The position numbers and the translations under genes are program-made. From Dyadobacter crusticola DSM 16708 (GTDB lineage: Bacteria; Bacteroidota; Bacteroidia; Cytophagales; Spirosomataceae), in NCBI RefSeq assembly GCF_000701505.1, contig NZ_KL370786.1:264468-328467 (forward strand): a stretch of DNA of 64,000 bases, in the 5' to 3' direction. Of this stretch, positions 15,351 through 24,674 are shown piece by piece. The stretch's first letter is position 1. Every line of letters begins with the position of its first letter. The notes beneath the pieces are model-generated. The model was not told where the DNA came from and made no database searches. It worked only from the letters and a program-made list of their open reading frames with translations.

Positions 15351-17672
15351 ATGACATTTAATACAAGAATAACCTGCACCATACTATTGTTATGGGGCGC
15401 ATTGGTTTTTAAATCCTGCAATAATACGTCGCTCAACCAGGCAACTGAGGAAAAGCTTCCTGAGCAGGTCAGCTATAACTTCGATATCCGTCCCATTCTT
15501 TCCGATAAATGCCTGGCTTGTCACGGTCCCGACGCAAACAAGCGCGAAGCCGGCTTGCGTCTTGACGATCCGGCTGCTGCATTCAAAGCATTAAAAGACA
15601 ACCCCAAGGCCCACGCGATTGTAGCAGGAAAGCCCGAGCTGTCCGAAGCTTACCTGCGCATTACAACCACAGATACCTCCCTGCGCATGCCGCCACCAGC
15701 TTCTAACCTCAAATTGTCGCAGCGGGAAGTAGACCTGATAGAAAGGTGGATCAGGCAGGGAGCGAAATACGAAAAACACTGGGCGTTTGTAGCGCCCCGC
15801 AAAATTGCAGTGCCGGAGGTAGATCATGAAGATTGGCCTAAAAACGAGATCGACTATTTTATTCTTGAAAAACAGGAACAAAAAGGATTGCAGCCAAACG
15901 AAGAAGCTGACAAAGAGCGACTGCTGAAACGCCTCAGCCTAGATTTGACCGGCCTGCCGCCTACATTAAAAATGATGGATGACTTTCTGGCTGATAACAG
16001 CCCGAATGCATACGAGAAAATGGTTGATCAGCTCCTGAAAAACCCTGCTTACGGCGAGAAAATGGCGATTCACTGGCTCGATCTAGCACGTTATGCTGAT
16101 TCGCACGGATACCAGGACGATGGTTACCGCACGCAGTGGCCGTGGCGCGACTGGGTGATCCATGCATTTAATAAAAACATGCATTACAATGATTTTGTAA
16201 CCTGGCAGCTAGCCGGCGACCTGCTTCCAAATTCCGGGAAGGAGCAGCTTCTGGCAACAGGTTTTAACAGAAATCATAAGATAACTGAAGAAGGCGGTGT
16301 GATACCGGAAGAGTATCGCATTATGTACGTAACCGACCGCAATGATCTTTTTGGAAAAGGGTTACTCGGCGTCACACTGGAATGCGCGCATTGCCACGAT
16401 CACAAATACGACCCGTTTTCGCAAAAGGAATATTACCAGATGTTTGCGTTCTTCAACAATGTGAATGAGGTAGGTATCGAGTCGGTAATCGGCGGGCCGG
16501 AAACTTATGCCAAAAAACCTTTAATGGAGATCAGCGACGAGGATGTGAAGAGTATTCTCAGCTTTGTAAACAAACCCGACACCAACCGCCTTATCGTCTC
16601 GGTAATGGGTGATCTGGACTCAACGAGGAAAACTTACATCCTGAAAAGAGGCGTTTACGACGCGCCAGGTGACGAAGTGCAGCCAGGTACGCCCAGCTCA
16701 ATCCTGCCTTTTGATAAAAAATATCCTAAAAACAGGCTTGGACTTTCACAATGGTTGTTTGACAAGCGAAATCCATTGACTTCCCGCGTTTACGTCAACA
16801 TTCTTTGGCAGGAGTTATTTGGCAAAGGCATTGTCAAAACTTCCGGCGACTTTGGAATGCAGGGAGAACTGCCCTCGCATCCTGCATTACTCGACTGGCT
16901 TGCGGTTGATTTTATGGAGCATAACTGGGATATCAAGCGGCTTGTCAAGCAAATGGTTACTTCGGCTACTTACAGGCAATCGGCTGTTGTCCCAAAAGAA
17001 AAGCTGGCTGTCGATCCCGATAATATACTTCTGGCACGCGGGCCCCGGTACCGCATTCACGCAGAATTTATAAAAGACCTGGTACTAGCGAGCAGCGGGC
17101 TTTTGAACAAAACAATAGGAGGGCCAAGCGTAAAACCCTACCAGCCAGCCGGATTGTGGGAAGGTGCTACTTCCGGGCGTGGATTGTTGTCGGTGTACAA
17201 CCAGGATCACGGCGCAAGTCTGTACCGACGTGGCATGTACACGCTGATCAAAAGGACAGTCCCGCCGCCCACAATGAGCATTTTTGATGCGAGCAACCGG
17301 GATTTGTGTGAAGTAAAACGACTGAAAACCAACACACCATTGCAGGCGCTGGTCATGATGAACGACCCGGCAGTACTCGAAGCCTCCCGCGTGCTTTCTG
17401 CCAAACTGTTACAGGAAAGAACGGACGCTAAAGATAAAATCACCAAAGCTTTCAGGCTGATCGTCTGCCGCAAGCCTTCCGAAAAAGAGCTCGCTGTTCT
17501 GACAGGATATTACGAGAAAGAACTAAAAACGATCAGTCCTACCGCAGCAGAAAAAATGATCGCGATCGGGGAATATCCATTGACGAGAAATGTAGACAAA
17601 AAAGCGCTCGCCTCACTCATGAGGGTTGTATCAACGATTTACAATTTGGAGGAGACGATAACGAAAAGCTAA
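15351..17672 (+). CDS. PSD1 and DUF1549/DUF1553 domain lipoprotein (planctomycete cytochrome C type)
   Basis: A lipoprotein of about 773 residues. After the lipobox ending FKSC comes a cytochrome-c-like PSCyt1 domain with a single CxxCH motif (CLACHGPDANK), then DUF1549 (NEIDYFILEK to DLTGLPPT), a second CAHCHDHKYDP motif, and DUF1553 at the C-terminus (NPLTSRVYVNILWQELFGKG). Family members accompany DUF1501 proteins, as here, and are abundant in planctomycetes and Bacteroidota; their reaction is unknown, though the haem motifs imply redox work outside the cytoplasm. The ATG at 15351 is chosen over a TTG at 15321 because it starts the signal sequence. Confidence 0.85.
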   Translation: MTFNTRITCTILLLWGALVFKSCNNTSLNQATEEKLPEQVSYNFDIRPILSDKCLACHGPDANKREAGLRLDDPAAAFKALKDNPKAHAIVAGKPELSEAYLRITTTDTSLRMPPPASNLKLSQREVDLIERWIRQGAKYEKHWAFVAPRKIAVPEVDHEDWPKNEIDYFILEKQEQKGLQPNEEADKERLLKRLSLDLTGLPPTLKMMDDFLADNSPNAYEKMVDQLLKNPAYGEKMAIHWLDLARYADSHGYQDDGYRTQWPWRDWVIHAFNKNMHYNDFVTWQLAGDLLPNSGKEQLLATGFNRNHKITEEGGVIPEEYRIMYVTDRNDLFGKGLLGVTLECAHCHDHKYDPFSQKEYYQMFAFFNNVNEVGIESVIGGPETYAKKPLMEISDEDVKSILSFVNKPDTNRLIVSVMGDLDSTRKTYILKRGVYDAPGDEVQPGTPSSILPFDKKYPKNRLGLSQWLFDKRNPLTSRVYVNILWQELFGKGIVKTSGDFGMQGELPSHPALLDWLAVDFMEHNWDIKRLVKQMVTSATYRQSAVVPKEKLAVDPDNILLARGPRYRIHAEFIKDLVLASSGLLNKTIGGPSVKPYQPAGLWEGATSGRGLLSVYNQDHGASLYRRGMYTLIKRTVPPPTMSIFDASNRDLCEVKRLKTNTPLQALVMMNDPAVLEASRVLSAKLLQERTDAKDKITKAFRLIVCRKPSEKELAVLTGYYEKELKTISPTAAEKMIAIGEYPLTRNVDKKALASLMRVVSTIYNLEETITKS

Positions 17673-17679
17673 GGGAGCA

Positions 17680-17774
17680 GTCGGCTCTCGGCTTTCGGCA
17701 GTCGGCTTTTTGGGGTTTTTGAGCAAAGAAATTGAAAACAAAAGCTGATAGCCGATGGCCGACAGCCGATAGTC
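17680..17774. repeat. imperfect inverted repeat built of CGGC units
   Basis: Arms at 17680-17710 and 17740-17774 contain iterated TCGGC/GCCGA units and pair over about 30 positions with a few mismatches, with an A-rich centre. They lie between two co-directional genes of one cluster and could form a long RNA hairpin that attenuates read-through or protects the upstream message. Confidence 0.55.
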
Positions 17775-17781
17775 AAAAAAC

Positions 17782-19236
17782 ATGGACAAAGAAATCATTG
17801 AACACGGGTTCAACTTCAATCGCCGGCGGTTTTTATCTACGATGAGTCTCGGCATTGGGAGTGTGGCGCTTGGGTCGCTGTTGATGCCAGATCTGCTGAA
17901 AGGAGGAGGATTAGAGGAGGAGGGACTTGCGCCGGGCATTCCGCATTTCGCGCCGAAAGCCAAGCGGGTTATTTATATGTTCCAAAACGGTGCGCCCTCG
18001 CAGCAGGAGCTTTTCGACTATAAGCCGAAGCTCCGTAAAATGCTCGGGCAGGAAATTCCACCTTCGGTACGCGGCAGTCAGCGACTTACCGGTATGACGG
18101 CCAATCAGGCTTCATTTCCGTTGGTCGGTTCTTTCGTGGATTTCAAGCAATATGGTCAGTCACAAGCCTGGGTAAGTGACTTGCTGCCTTATACTTCCAA
18201 GATTGTGGACGATATCTGCATTGTGAAGTCCATGTACACGGAAGCAATCAACCACGATCCTGCACTGACCTTTTTACAAACCGGCTCGCAGCAGGGAAAC
18301 CGGCCGAGTATGGGCTCCTGGCTGAGTTATGGTCTTGGTAATGAGAATAAAAACCTGCCCAACTTCACTGTTCTGCTTTCTCGCGGGGTCGGTAACGGAC
18401 AAGGGGTTTATTCCAAATTGTGGTCAAACGGGTTTCTGGATTCGGTACACCAGGGTGTGCAGTTCAGCAAAGGCGAAGACCCTGTTTTGTACCTGCGAGA
18501 TCCCGAGGGAATGGACCGGAAAGAGCGCCGCGAAATGCTCGATAACCTCTCACAGCTGAACGAATTATCCTACCAGGAATTTGGCGACCCGGAAATCACA
18601 GCCAAGATCAAGCAGTATGAGATGGCTTACCGCATGCAGACTGCAGTGCCGGAGGTAATGGATCTCTCCAAAGAATCGGACGACATCATCAAGCTGTACG
18701 GACCAGAATGTCTGGTGCCGGGTACCTACGCTGCCAATTGCCTGCTGGCGCGGAAGCTGTCCGAAAACGGCGTACGTTTCGTTCAGCTCTATCACCAGGG
18801 CTGGGACCAGCACGGCAATCTGCCTTATGAAATTACCAAGCAGGCAATGGACGTAGACCAGGCCTCAGCTGCATTGGTAACCGACCTGAAACAGAGGGGA
18901 TTGTTGGATGAAACACTGGTGATCTGGGGTGGAGAATTTGGCCGCACCAGCTACACGCAGGGAAAGTTGACGGCAGATAATTACGGTCGTGATCACCATC
19001 CCCGCTGCTTTACAATATGGATGGCAGGCGGCGGGATCAAGCCCGGAATGGTATATGGAGAAACAGACGAGCTCGGGTACAACATTGCCAAAGATCCGGT
19101 GCATGTTCATGATTTTCAGGCTACTGTGCTGCACCAGCTGGGCTTGAACCACGAAAAGCTCGTATTCAAACACCTTGGCAGGAGATACCGGCTTACGGAT
19201 GTTTCGGGTAAAGTAGTCCGTGATATAATCAGCTGA
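17782..19236 (+). CDS. DUF1501 protein with Tat signal
   Basis: A 484-residue DUF1501 protein. The N-terminus carries a twin-arginine signal (NRRRFLSTMSLGIGSVALG), so it is exported folded. The body has the alkaline-phosphatase/sulfatase-like fold typical of DUF1501: YMFQNGAPSQQELFDYKP near the start, QLYHQGWDQHGN, and WGGEFGRTSYTQG followed by GRDHHPRCF with likely metal-binding His and Asp residues. It nearly always occurs beside DUF1549/DUF1553 proteins, as here. The reaction is unknown. The gene is followed after 47 bases by the haem-LRR protein. Confidence 0.88.
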   Translation: MDKEIIEHGFNFNRRRFLSTMSLGIGSVALGSLLMPDLLKGGGLEEEGLAPGIPHFAPKAKRVIYMFQNGAPSQQELFDYKPKLRKMLGQEIPPSVRGSQRLTGMTANQASFPLVGSFVDFKQYGQSQAWVSDLLPYTSKIVDDICIVKSMYTEAINHDPALTFLQTGSQQGNRPSMGSWLSYGLGNENKNLPNFTVLLSRGVGNGQGVYSKLWSNGFLDSVHQGVQFSKGEDPVLYLRDPEGMDRKERREMLDNLSQLNELSYQEFGDPEITAKIKQYEMAYRMQTAVPEVMDLSKESDDIIKLYGPECLVPGTYAANCLLARKLSENGVRFVQLYHQGWDQHGNLPYEITKQAMDVDQASAALVTDLKQRGLLDETLVIWGGEFGRTSYTQGKLTADNYGRDHHPRCFTIWMAGGGIKPGMVYGETDELGYNIAKDPVHVHDFQATVLHQLGLNHEKLVFKHLGRRYRLTDVSGKVVRDIIS

Positions 19237-19283
19237 CCTGCGCAGTTAAATTCTTATTTGATCAAATTCTTGGTGAGACTTTA

Positions 19284-21458
19284 ATGTATTTAAGATTCAG
19301 GTTTTTTGCGGAACAAGTACTTGTTGCTGCCAATATTTTCATTCTGTTCTTACTGGTTTTTGAAAGCAAGCTGGTGGTTCCTGCCTGGCTGCAAACGATC
19401 GGAAGAATGCACCCGCTGATCCTGCATTTCCCGATTGTGATCCTGCTGATTGCAATGCTGCTCGAATTTTTCAGGTTCAAGCCTGAGTATGCGACCAATC
19501 AGTTTTACAAAAATTTCCTTCAAAACCTGCTGCTGATCGGCTCCCTTTTCGCTGCTATTACAGTGATAATGGGGATTTTCCTGTCAAAAGAGGAAGGATA
19601 TGCCGGAGAAGTGCTGACCCTCCATAAATGGACAGGTGCAGGTATTTTCTTCATTGCTTCGATTATCTATTTTGTCCGGAACTCAGGTTGGTACAAAGCA
19701 CCAGTCGCCAGGGCCGGCGCCTTTGTAACTATAATTGCATTGGTACTTACCGGGCATTACGGCGCAGCACTGACGCACGGGAGCAATTTCATTTGGGAGC
19801 CGGTATCCAGCCAAAATGAAATGGGCGCCGTATCTCTGGACGAAGCCGTGGTATACACGAATGTGATCCAGCCGATCCTGGAACAGAAATGCACAAGCTG
19901 CCACAATCCCGATAAACTCAAAGGAGAATTGATCCTCACAGATCCGGCCTCCATCTTGAAAGGAGGTAAGTCAGGCAAGCTGATCGTGCCCGGCAATGCG
20001 GCTATGAGCTTGTTATTGCAAAGAGTGCATTTGCCGATGGAAGAAAAAAAGCACATGCCGCCGTCGGGAAAAGCACAGCTTACCTTGCAGGAGATTTCCC
20101 TGCTCACTTTGTGGGTGAACCAAAAGGCAGATTTTAACAAGAAGGTGGTTGATCTTGCCGCATCGGACTCATTGCGGCTCCTGGCTACTGCCTATCTTAA
20201 ACCTGCCCAGGCAGAAGAACAATTCAGTTTTGCTGCGGCGGATGAAGATGAGATTGCCAAGCTGAATTCAGATTACCGGACCATTCTGCCGCTCGCCCGC
20301 GAATCGCCGGCACTTGCTGTGAACATTTACAATGCGGCAAGTTATAGTTCCAAACAGCTTGATGAACTGAGCAAGATCAGGCAGCAGATTGTGTCATTGA
20401 ACCTCAACAAAATGCCGGTGAAAGATGCTGACCTGAAAAGCATAGCGCAATTCGAAAATCTGCGAAAGCTGGATCTCAACTTTACCGAGGTAACTGCCGC
20501 TGGACTCAAAGAACTTTCTTCATTAAAATACCTGCAAAGTCTGACACTCTCGGGTACCAAGGTCAATCTGGCTGATTTGAAGGGTTTGTTGCCTGCATTG
20601 AAGAGTCTGAAAACAGTAACAGTCTGGGATACCAGGTTGTCTGCTGCTGACGTGGCCGTTTTGCAAGAAGAAATCAGGAACGTAGAAATCATTGGCGGCT
20701 TCAAGGACGATGGCAAAAATCCATTGAGGTTGAACCCGCCCCAGGTCAAGAACAGCGCGATGATTTTCGCCAAAACTGCACCCCTGGAATTGAAACACCC
20801 GATCAAAGGAGTGGATATCCGCTTTACAATGGACGGAACCGAGCCGGACAGCATCACTTCCCCGCTTTTTGACAATAAAACAATCCTTACTTCCAGCGCA
20901 ACCGTCAAAGCCAGGGCTTACAAAAATGGCTGGTACGGAAGCGAGCTGGCCACATTCGATTTCTTTAAGAGCGCCTATAATCCCGACAGTGTGAACCTGT
21001 TGCAACCACTCAACCGCGTACATCAGGCCGAAGGTGCAAAGACGTTTTTCGATAAAAAGCTCGGTGTGATAGGCGCGAATAATCCCGCCTGGGCTAATAA
21101 CTGGGCCGGTGTGCGGAATAATGATATGGTACTGATGTCCGAATTCAGGAAGCCGGTCGCATTATCTTCGGTGGGACTGCATTATATGATCGAGGAGGCG
21201 ACAGGCATATTCCCGCCGCAACTCGTGGAGGTGTGGGGAGGTAACAGCCGTGACAATCTGAAACTGATCTCAACCTTTAAAGCGCCGCTTCCTTCGAAAG
21301 GCGATAAGGCTTGTCTGAAAATGGTGGAGGGGCGATTCAAACCTCAAAGTGTTTCTTTCGTGAAAGTTGTGGTGAAACCAGTTGAGAAAATCCCGGAGTG
21401 GCACGGCTCAAAAGGCAACCGCGCATTGCTGCTCGTCGACGAAATGTTCTTTAACTAA
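19284..21458 (+). CDS. DUF2231-like membrane, cytochrome-c, LRR and chitobiase-like multidomain protein
   Basis: A 724-residue modular protein. Residues 10-165 hold four membrane helices with the DUF2231-like MHPLILHFPIVILLI. A PSCyt1-type haem site CTSCH (203-207) with distal MPPSGK follows. Residues about 350-470 form leucine-rich repeats (LRKLDLNFTEVTAAGLKELS, LQSLTLSGTKV). Residues about 480-560 resemble a chitobiase C-terminal-like domain (FTMDGTEPDSITSPLF, then TVKARAYKNGW), and the end resembles a discoidin-like beta-sandwich. The haem and sugar-binding parts face the periplasm. It probably works with the two preceding genes, perhaps as their electron-transfer partner; that is inference. 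Confidence 0.78.
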   Translation: MYLRFRFFAEQVLVAANIFILFLLVFESKLVVPAWLQTIGRMHPLILHFPIVILLIAMLLEFFRFKPEYATNQFYKNFLQNLLLIGSLFAAITVIMGIFLSKEEGYAGEVLTLHKWTGAGIFFIASIIYFVRNSGWYKAPVARAGAFVTIIALVLTGHYGAALTHGSNFIWEPVSSQNEMGAVSLDEAVVYTNVIQPILEQKCTSCHNPDKLKGELILTDPASILKGGKSGKLIVPGNAAMSLLLQRVHLPMEEKKHMPPSGKAQLTLQEISLLTLWVNQKADFNKKVVDLAASDSLRLLATAYLKPAQAEEQFSFAAADEDEIAKLNSDYRTILPLARESPALAVNIYNAASYSSKQLDELSKIRQQIVSLNLNKMPVKDADLKSIAQFENLRKLDLNFTEVTAAGLKELSSLKYLQSLTLSGTKVNLADLKGLLPALKSLKTVTVWDTRLSAADVAVLQEEIRNVEIIGGFKDDGKNPLRLNPPQVKNSAMIFAKTAPLELKHPIKGVDIRFTMDGTEPDSITSPLFDNKTILTSSATVKARAYKNGWYGSELATFDFFKSAYNPDSVNLLQPLNRVHQAEGAKTFFDKKLGVIGANNPAWANNWAGVRNNDMVLMSEFRKPVALSSVGLHYMIEEATGIFPPQLVEVWGGNSRDNLKLISTFKAPLPSKGDKACLKMVEGRFKPQSVSFVKVVVKPVEKIPEWHGSKGNRALLLVDEMFFN

Positions 21459-21460
21459 GA

Positions 21461-22639
21461 TCACCCTTTTTCTATGCGGCGCCACATTTCGGCGCACGCG
21501 CGTGCATTGTGGTAAGGACATTTCCAGAAGTTGATCTTGTCGCCTTTCACGGGAGTGCCGTCTTCTTTCACCGTCATGTGCCACTCGCCGCGCTCCTGGT
21601 CGATGAACTTGCCTGTTACATAATCCCAGCTTTTTTCAGCTTTGTCCCTGAATTGTTTTTCGCCGGTAAGCTGATATGCGTTGTAAAAACCCACGAGCTG
21701 CTCTGCGCCTACCCACCAGCTGCGGTCTGTCTGGGTGTGTTTTGTCGCCGGATCGTACTCATAGTTCAGTGCGCCGTCGGGGCTCAATCCTTTACTCGCA
21801 ACCCGCGCCATTTGAATCGACTTCTGTTTCATTCTGGCGATCAGCTGTTTGTCATGCAGGATTTCGGCAGTTTCGAAAAGCAGCCAGGAAGCTTCAATGT
21901 CATGCCCGTACGAAACAATATTATCTTTCGCTTTCCATTCTTCATCGAAGAACAGCTGCATGGTGTTGGTTTGCGGATTTACAATGTGCGTGATGATCGC
22001 ATCCAGCATATTCGTGGTCTGTTTTTTCAGCTGCTGGTCCGGCCACACTGTGTACAGGTTTGTATAAGCTTCCACGAGGTGCAAATGCGTGTTCATGCTT
22101 TTAACCCACGGACTTTTACTTAATATATAATCATCGGTGTCTGACCAGTCTCTCGCAAAAGCTTCGCGGTAGCCGCCGTTTTTCGGGTCAAATGCATGTT
22201 TTTCGATAATATGAAAAAGCGATATCGCCTGTTCCAATGCAGGTTTATGGTGGGTTACCCTATAATATTCACTTAACCCATACATGGCGAATGCATTCCC
22301 GTATATCTGCTTTTTTGTCTCTTTGGGAGCGCCGTCGGCCGTGGTGGACCAGAACACACCTCCGTGCTCCGGATCGATGAAGTTTTTGGAAAGTTGCTGG
22401 TAAGCGCGGTCGGCGAGGGTCAGGTACCGGGCTTCTTTAAAAAGGCGGTGTGCCAACGAGAATGTCCACAGAATGCGGCCCGTCAGCACTACCGATCTTT
22501 CGGCGTCTTTTACTGGCTGGTTATCGTAAGTTACCCTGCCATAAAACCCTCCTCTCTCCGGATCCGGGCCGTATTTTTCCCAATAATCAAGAATTGCGAT
22601 CAGCTCTTTTTTAAATGCCCCGGCAGTAAATGCAGCCAT
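21461..22639 (-). CDS. cellobiose 2-epimerase / N-acylglucosamine 2-epimerase family enzyme
   Basis: A 392-residue (alpha/alpha)6-barrel epimerase. Segments typical of cellobiose 2-epimerases are present: RILWTFSLAHRLF, the loop KSMNTHLHLVEAYTNLY with an active-site His, SYGHDIEASWLLFE and KCPYHNARACAEMW with the C-terminal His. These enzymes interconvert Glc and Man at the reducing end of beta-1,4-linked disaccharides. No signal peptide is seen, so it is cytoplasmic. It ends 2 bases from the oppositely oriented haem-LRR gene. The neighbouring PQQ-type dehydrogenase and DUF1080 protein also suggest disaccharide metabolism. Confidence 0.85.
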   Translation of the reverse strand: MAAFTAGAFKKELIAILDYWEKYGPDPERGGFYGRVTYDNQPVKDAERSVVLTGRILWTFSLAHRLFKEARYLTLADRAYQQLSKNFIDPEHGGVFWSTTADGAPKETKKQIYGNAFAMYGLSEYYRVTHHKPALEQAISLFHIIEKHAFDPKNGGYREAFARDWSDTDDYILSKSPWVKSMNTHLHLVEAYTNLYTVWPDQQLKKQTTNMLDAIITHIVNPQTNTMQLFFDEEWKAKDNIVSYGHDIEASWLLFETAEILHDKQLIARMKQKSIQMARVASKGLSPDGALNYEYDPATKHTQTDRSWWVGAEQLVGFYNAYQLTGEKQFRDKAEKSWDYVTGKFIDQERGEWHMTVKEDGTPVKGDKINFWKCPYHNARACAEMWRRIEKG

Positions 22640-22737
22640 AGTTTGTCAACTTTTTAAGAAAAAGTGGCAAGCTGGTTGTTCATACTTGTGATGCGCGTTG
22701 TAGGATTCGCTAGCTTGGTGTTTCCACACTTGTGACA

Positions 22738-22766
22738 AAGAAAAAGCCTGGCAAAACTGCCAGGCT
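22738..22766 (-). terminator. terminator of the acidic-protein gene
   Basis: AGCCTGGCA (22745-22753) and TGCCAGGCT (22758-22766) form a perfect 9-bp stem with a 4-base loop; on the minus strand it is followed by TTTTTC. It lies 23 bases after the stop of the acidic protein gene. Confidence 0.75.
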
Positions 22767-22788
22767 CCTGCTATGTATATACGGGTTG

Positions 22789-23118
22789 CTAATCGCCCTG
22801 ATTTTCCTCCTGGGCTTCGTGGTTGTCGCCACCGAGACTGTAATAGTTATTTTCCTCGTCTTCCCGACCGATTTCCTCGTCTTCGTCATCAAATTCAGAG
22901 CCAGGTACGTCAAGGTCTTCCCCGGTAAGATCGTCTTCAAAAGTTTTCTCATTCCAGTCATCTGCATCCAGCTCGGCCGGGCGCTTCATACGGGTGATAT
23001 CCTCGGGGTCAATATCTGCTTCGATTAGCCCTTTTCTGAAAATATCCTCTTCGGAAGGATAGTTGCCCGGAAGGTCGTCATCATATACTTCATCGTCATC
23101 TTCATCAAATGGAATCAT
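22789..23118 (-). CDS. small highly acidic hypothetical protein
   Basis: A 109-residue protein in which Asp and Glu make up well over a third of the residues, with few hydrophobics and no signal peptide. The N-terminus MIPFDEDDDEVYDDDLPGNY and a central segment KGLIEADIDPEDITR are its only ordered-looking parts. Short acidic proteins of this type are common and uncharacterised in Bacteroidota. It is a single gene with its own terminator. I can assign no function; histone-mimic, chaperone or DNA-mimic ideas would be speculation. Confidence 0.65.
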   Translation of the reverse strand: MIPFDEDDDEVYDDDLPGNYPSEEDIFRKGLIEADIDPEDITRMKRPAELDADDWNEKTFEDDLTGEDLDVPGSEFDDEDEEIGREDEENNYYSLGGDNHEAQEENQGD

Positions 23119-23336
23119 AGCTTTTGAGGTTAAAAAGATTATTGGTTGTTGATTTAAAAGTTTACGTGACCTGCTGATTTATGGACCAAAGGTGTTAAAA
23201 AAAATTATTCCAAATTACATGACAGGGCAGAAAAATAAATCTTGGAGAAAGTAGCTAGTCTTTGCTCTGATGCTTTTAAATGCATCTCCAATGGTTTACC
23301 TGTGATAAATTAAATCAAATTCAATTCAAACGTTAC

Positions 23337-24617
23337 ATGCAAAGTAAGTTATTTAAATCGGCGGGCCTGTTTCTGGGATTGGCCGGAGCATCGGCACTTT
23401 TTGCCTACAAAAGTACTACCGGCGCCCTCTCACCTGAAAGCAGCAAATTCGAGCCTGTGGATGCCAAGGAAATCAAATTACCGGCCGGATTCTCTGCCAA
23501 AATACTGGCCGCCGATCTCGGCCCGACCCGGCACATGGTAGTCGGTAAGAATGGGGATATGTACGTGAAGCTTTCCAAGCTGAAAGACGGCAAAGGCATT
23601 TACCTGCTCAGGGACTCGGACAACGACGGTAAGATCGACGAGCAAAAGTTGTTCGGAGATTACCCGGGAACCGGTATAGCCATCAAGAACGGTTATCTGT
23701 ACAGTTCTTCCAACAAAGGTGTGTACCGCTACAAGCTGAACGACAAAGAGGAGGTTATCGATTTCGACAAGCCCGAGCTGATCGTCGACGGGCTGGTTGA
23801 CAAAGGCCGCGACAATGCGAAGCCGATCACGCTCGACAATAAAGGGAACCTGTATGTTACCGTGGGTTCTTACAGCGACAATTGCAGGGAAACCGGGTCA
23901 GGTAAAGGAATGTCGCCCTGCACAATCCTTGACTCAGCCGGCGGCGTGTGGAAGTTCAGCGCGGATAAACTGAACCAGAAGTTTTCAGATGGTACCCGCT
24001 TTGCTACCGGTGTAAAGAATGCAGTCGGCATCGATTGGGACAACAAAACTGACGCATTGTACGTAACGGTGCATGGTCGCGGTAAATTCGACGATATGTA
24101 TCCGCAGTATTACACGCCGAAACAAAGCGCAGAGTTGCCGGCCGAGACGCTCTACCGTTTGAAAGAGGGTGACGATGCAGGCTGGCCCTACATTTACTAC
24201 GATCATTTTCAAAACAAAAAAATGCTCGCGCCTGAATATGGTGGGGATGGAAAGAAAACTGCGGGCGAGAAGGCGATTAATCCGCTGGTAGGTTTTCCGG
24301 CTCACCTGGGACCCAATGCATTGTTGTTCTACTCGGGGAAAATGTTTCCGGCCAGATATAAAAACGGTGCGTTTATCGCATTTCACAGTCAGTCGGCTGA
24401 GCTGAAAAAGGGGTACCTCGTCGCATTCGTGCCTTTTGTGAATGGAAAGCCGGGTAAGTGGGAGATTTTTGCAGATAATTTCGCAGGTGTGGATCTGGCA
24501 AAGCCGACTGGGCCGATACAGCACCGCCCGTGCGGACTAGCCCAGGGACCAGACGGCGCACTGTACGTAACCGATGATTTGAATGGGACAATTTTCAAAA
24601 TCGCTTACGCCAAGTAA
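23337..24617 (+). CDS. PQQ-dependent sugar dehydrogenase-like beta-propeller protein
   Basis: A secreted beta-propeller protein of 426 residues, of the glucose/sorbosone dehydrogenase (GSDH) family. A signal peptide covers residues 1-22. Recurrent propeller strands include MVVGKNGDMYVKL, GNLYVTVGSYSDNC, NAVGIDWDNKTDALYVTVHG and the closing CGLAQGPDGALYVTDDLNGTIFKI. No haem motif is present. Soluble members oxidise aldoses in the periplasm with PQQ, but many Bacteroidota homologues are unproven. The ATG at 23337 is chosen since it starts the signal peptide; a longer frame from 23280 adds no family-like sequence. Confidence 0.8.
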   Translation: MQSKLFKSAGLFLGLAGASALFAYKSTTGALSPESSKFEPVDAKEIKLPAGFSAKILAADLGPTRHMVVGKNGDMYVKLSKLKDGKGIYLLRDSDNDGKIDEQKLFGDYPGTGIAIKNGYLYSSSNKGVYRYKLNDKEEVIDFDKPELIVDGLVDKGRDNAKPITLDNKGNLYVTVGSYSDNCRETGSGKGMSPCTILDSAGGVWKFSADKLNQKFSDGTRFATGVKNAVGIDWDNKTDALYVTVHGRGKFDDMYPQYYTPKQSAELPAETLYRLKEGDDAGWPYIYYDHFQNKKMLAPEYGGDGKKTAGEKAINPLVGFPAHLGPNALLFYSGKMFPARYKNGAFIAFHSQSAELKKGYLVAFVPFVNGKPGKWEIFADNFAGVDLAKPTGPIQHRPCGLAQGPDGALYVTDDLNGTIFKIAYAK

Positions 24618-24628
24618 GAATTGACTAG

Positions 24629-24668
24629 AAAAAAAGACCTGGCAGTTTCAAAATTGCCAGGTCTTTTT
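24629..24668. terminator. bidirectional terminator
   Basis: AAAAAGACCTGGCA and TGCCAGGTCTTTTT (24631-24667) form a perfect 14-bp stem with A and T tracts, between the convergent PQQ-type dehydrogenase gene and the DUF1080 gene. Confidence 0.85.
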
Positions 24669-24674
24669 TGTTAT

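Noticed and set aside
21509-22123. 204-codon plus-strand frame opposite the cellobiose epimerase gene
   Set aside because: Antisense shadow of a clear enzyme gene with no protein-like motifs.
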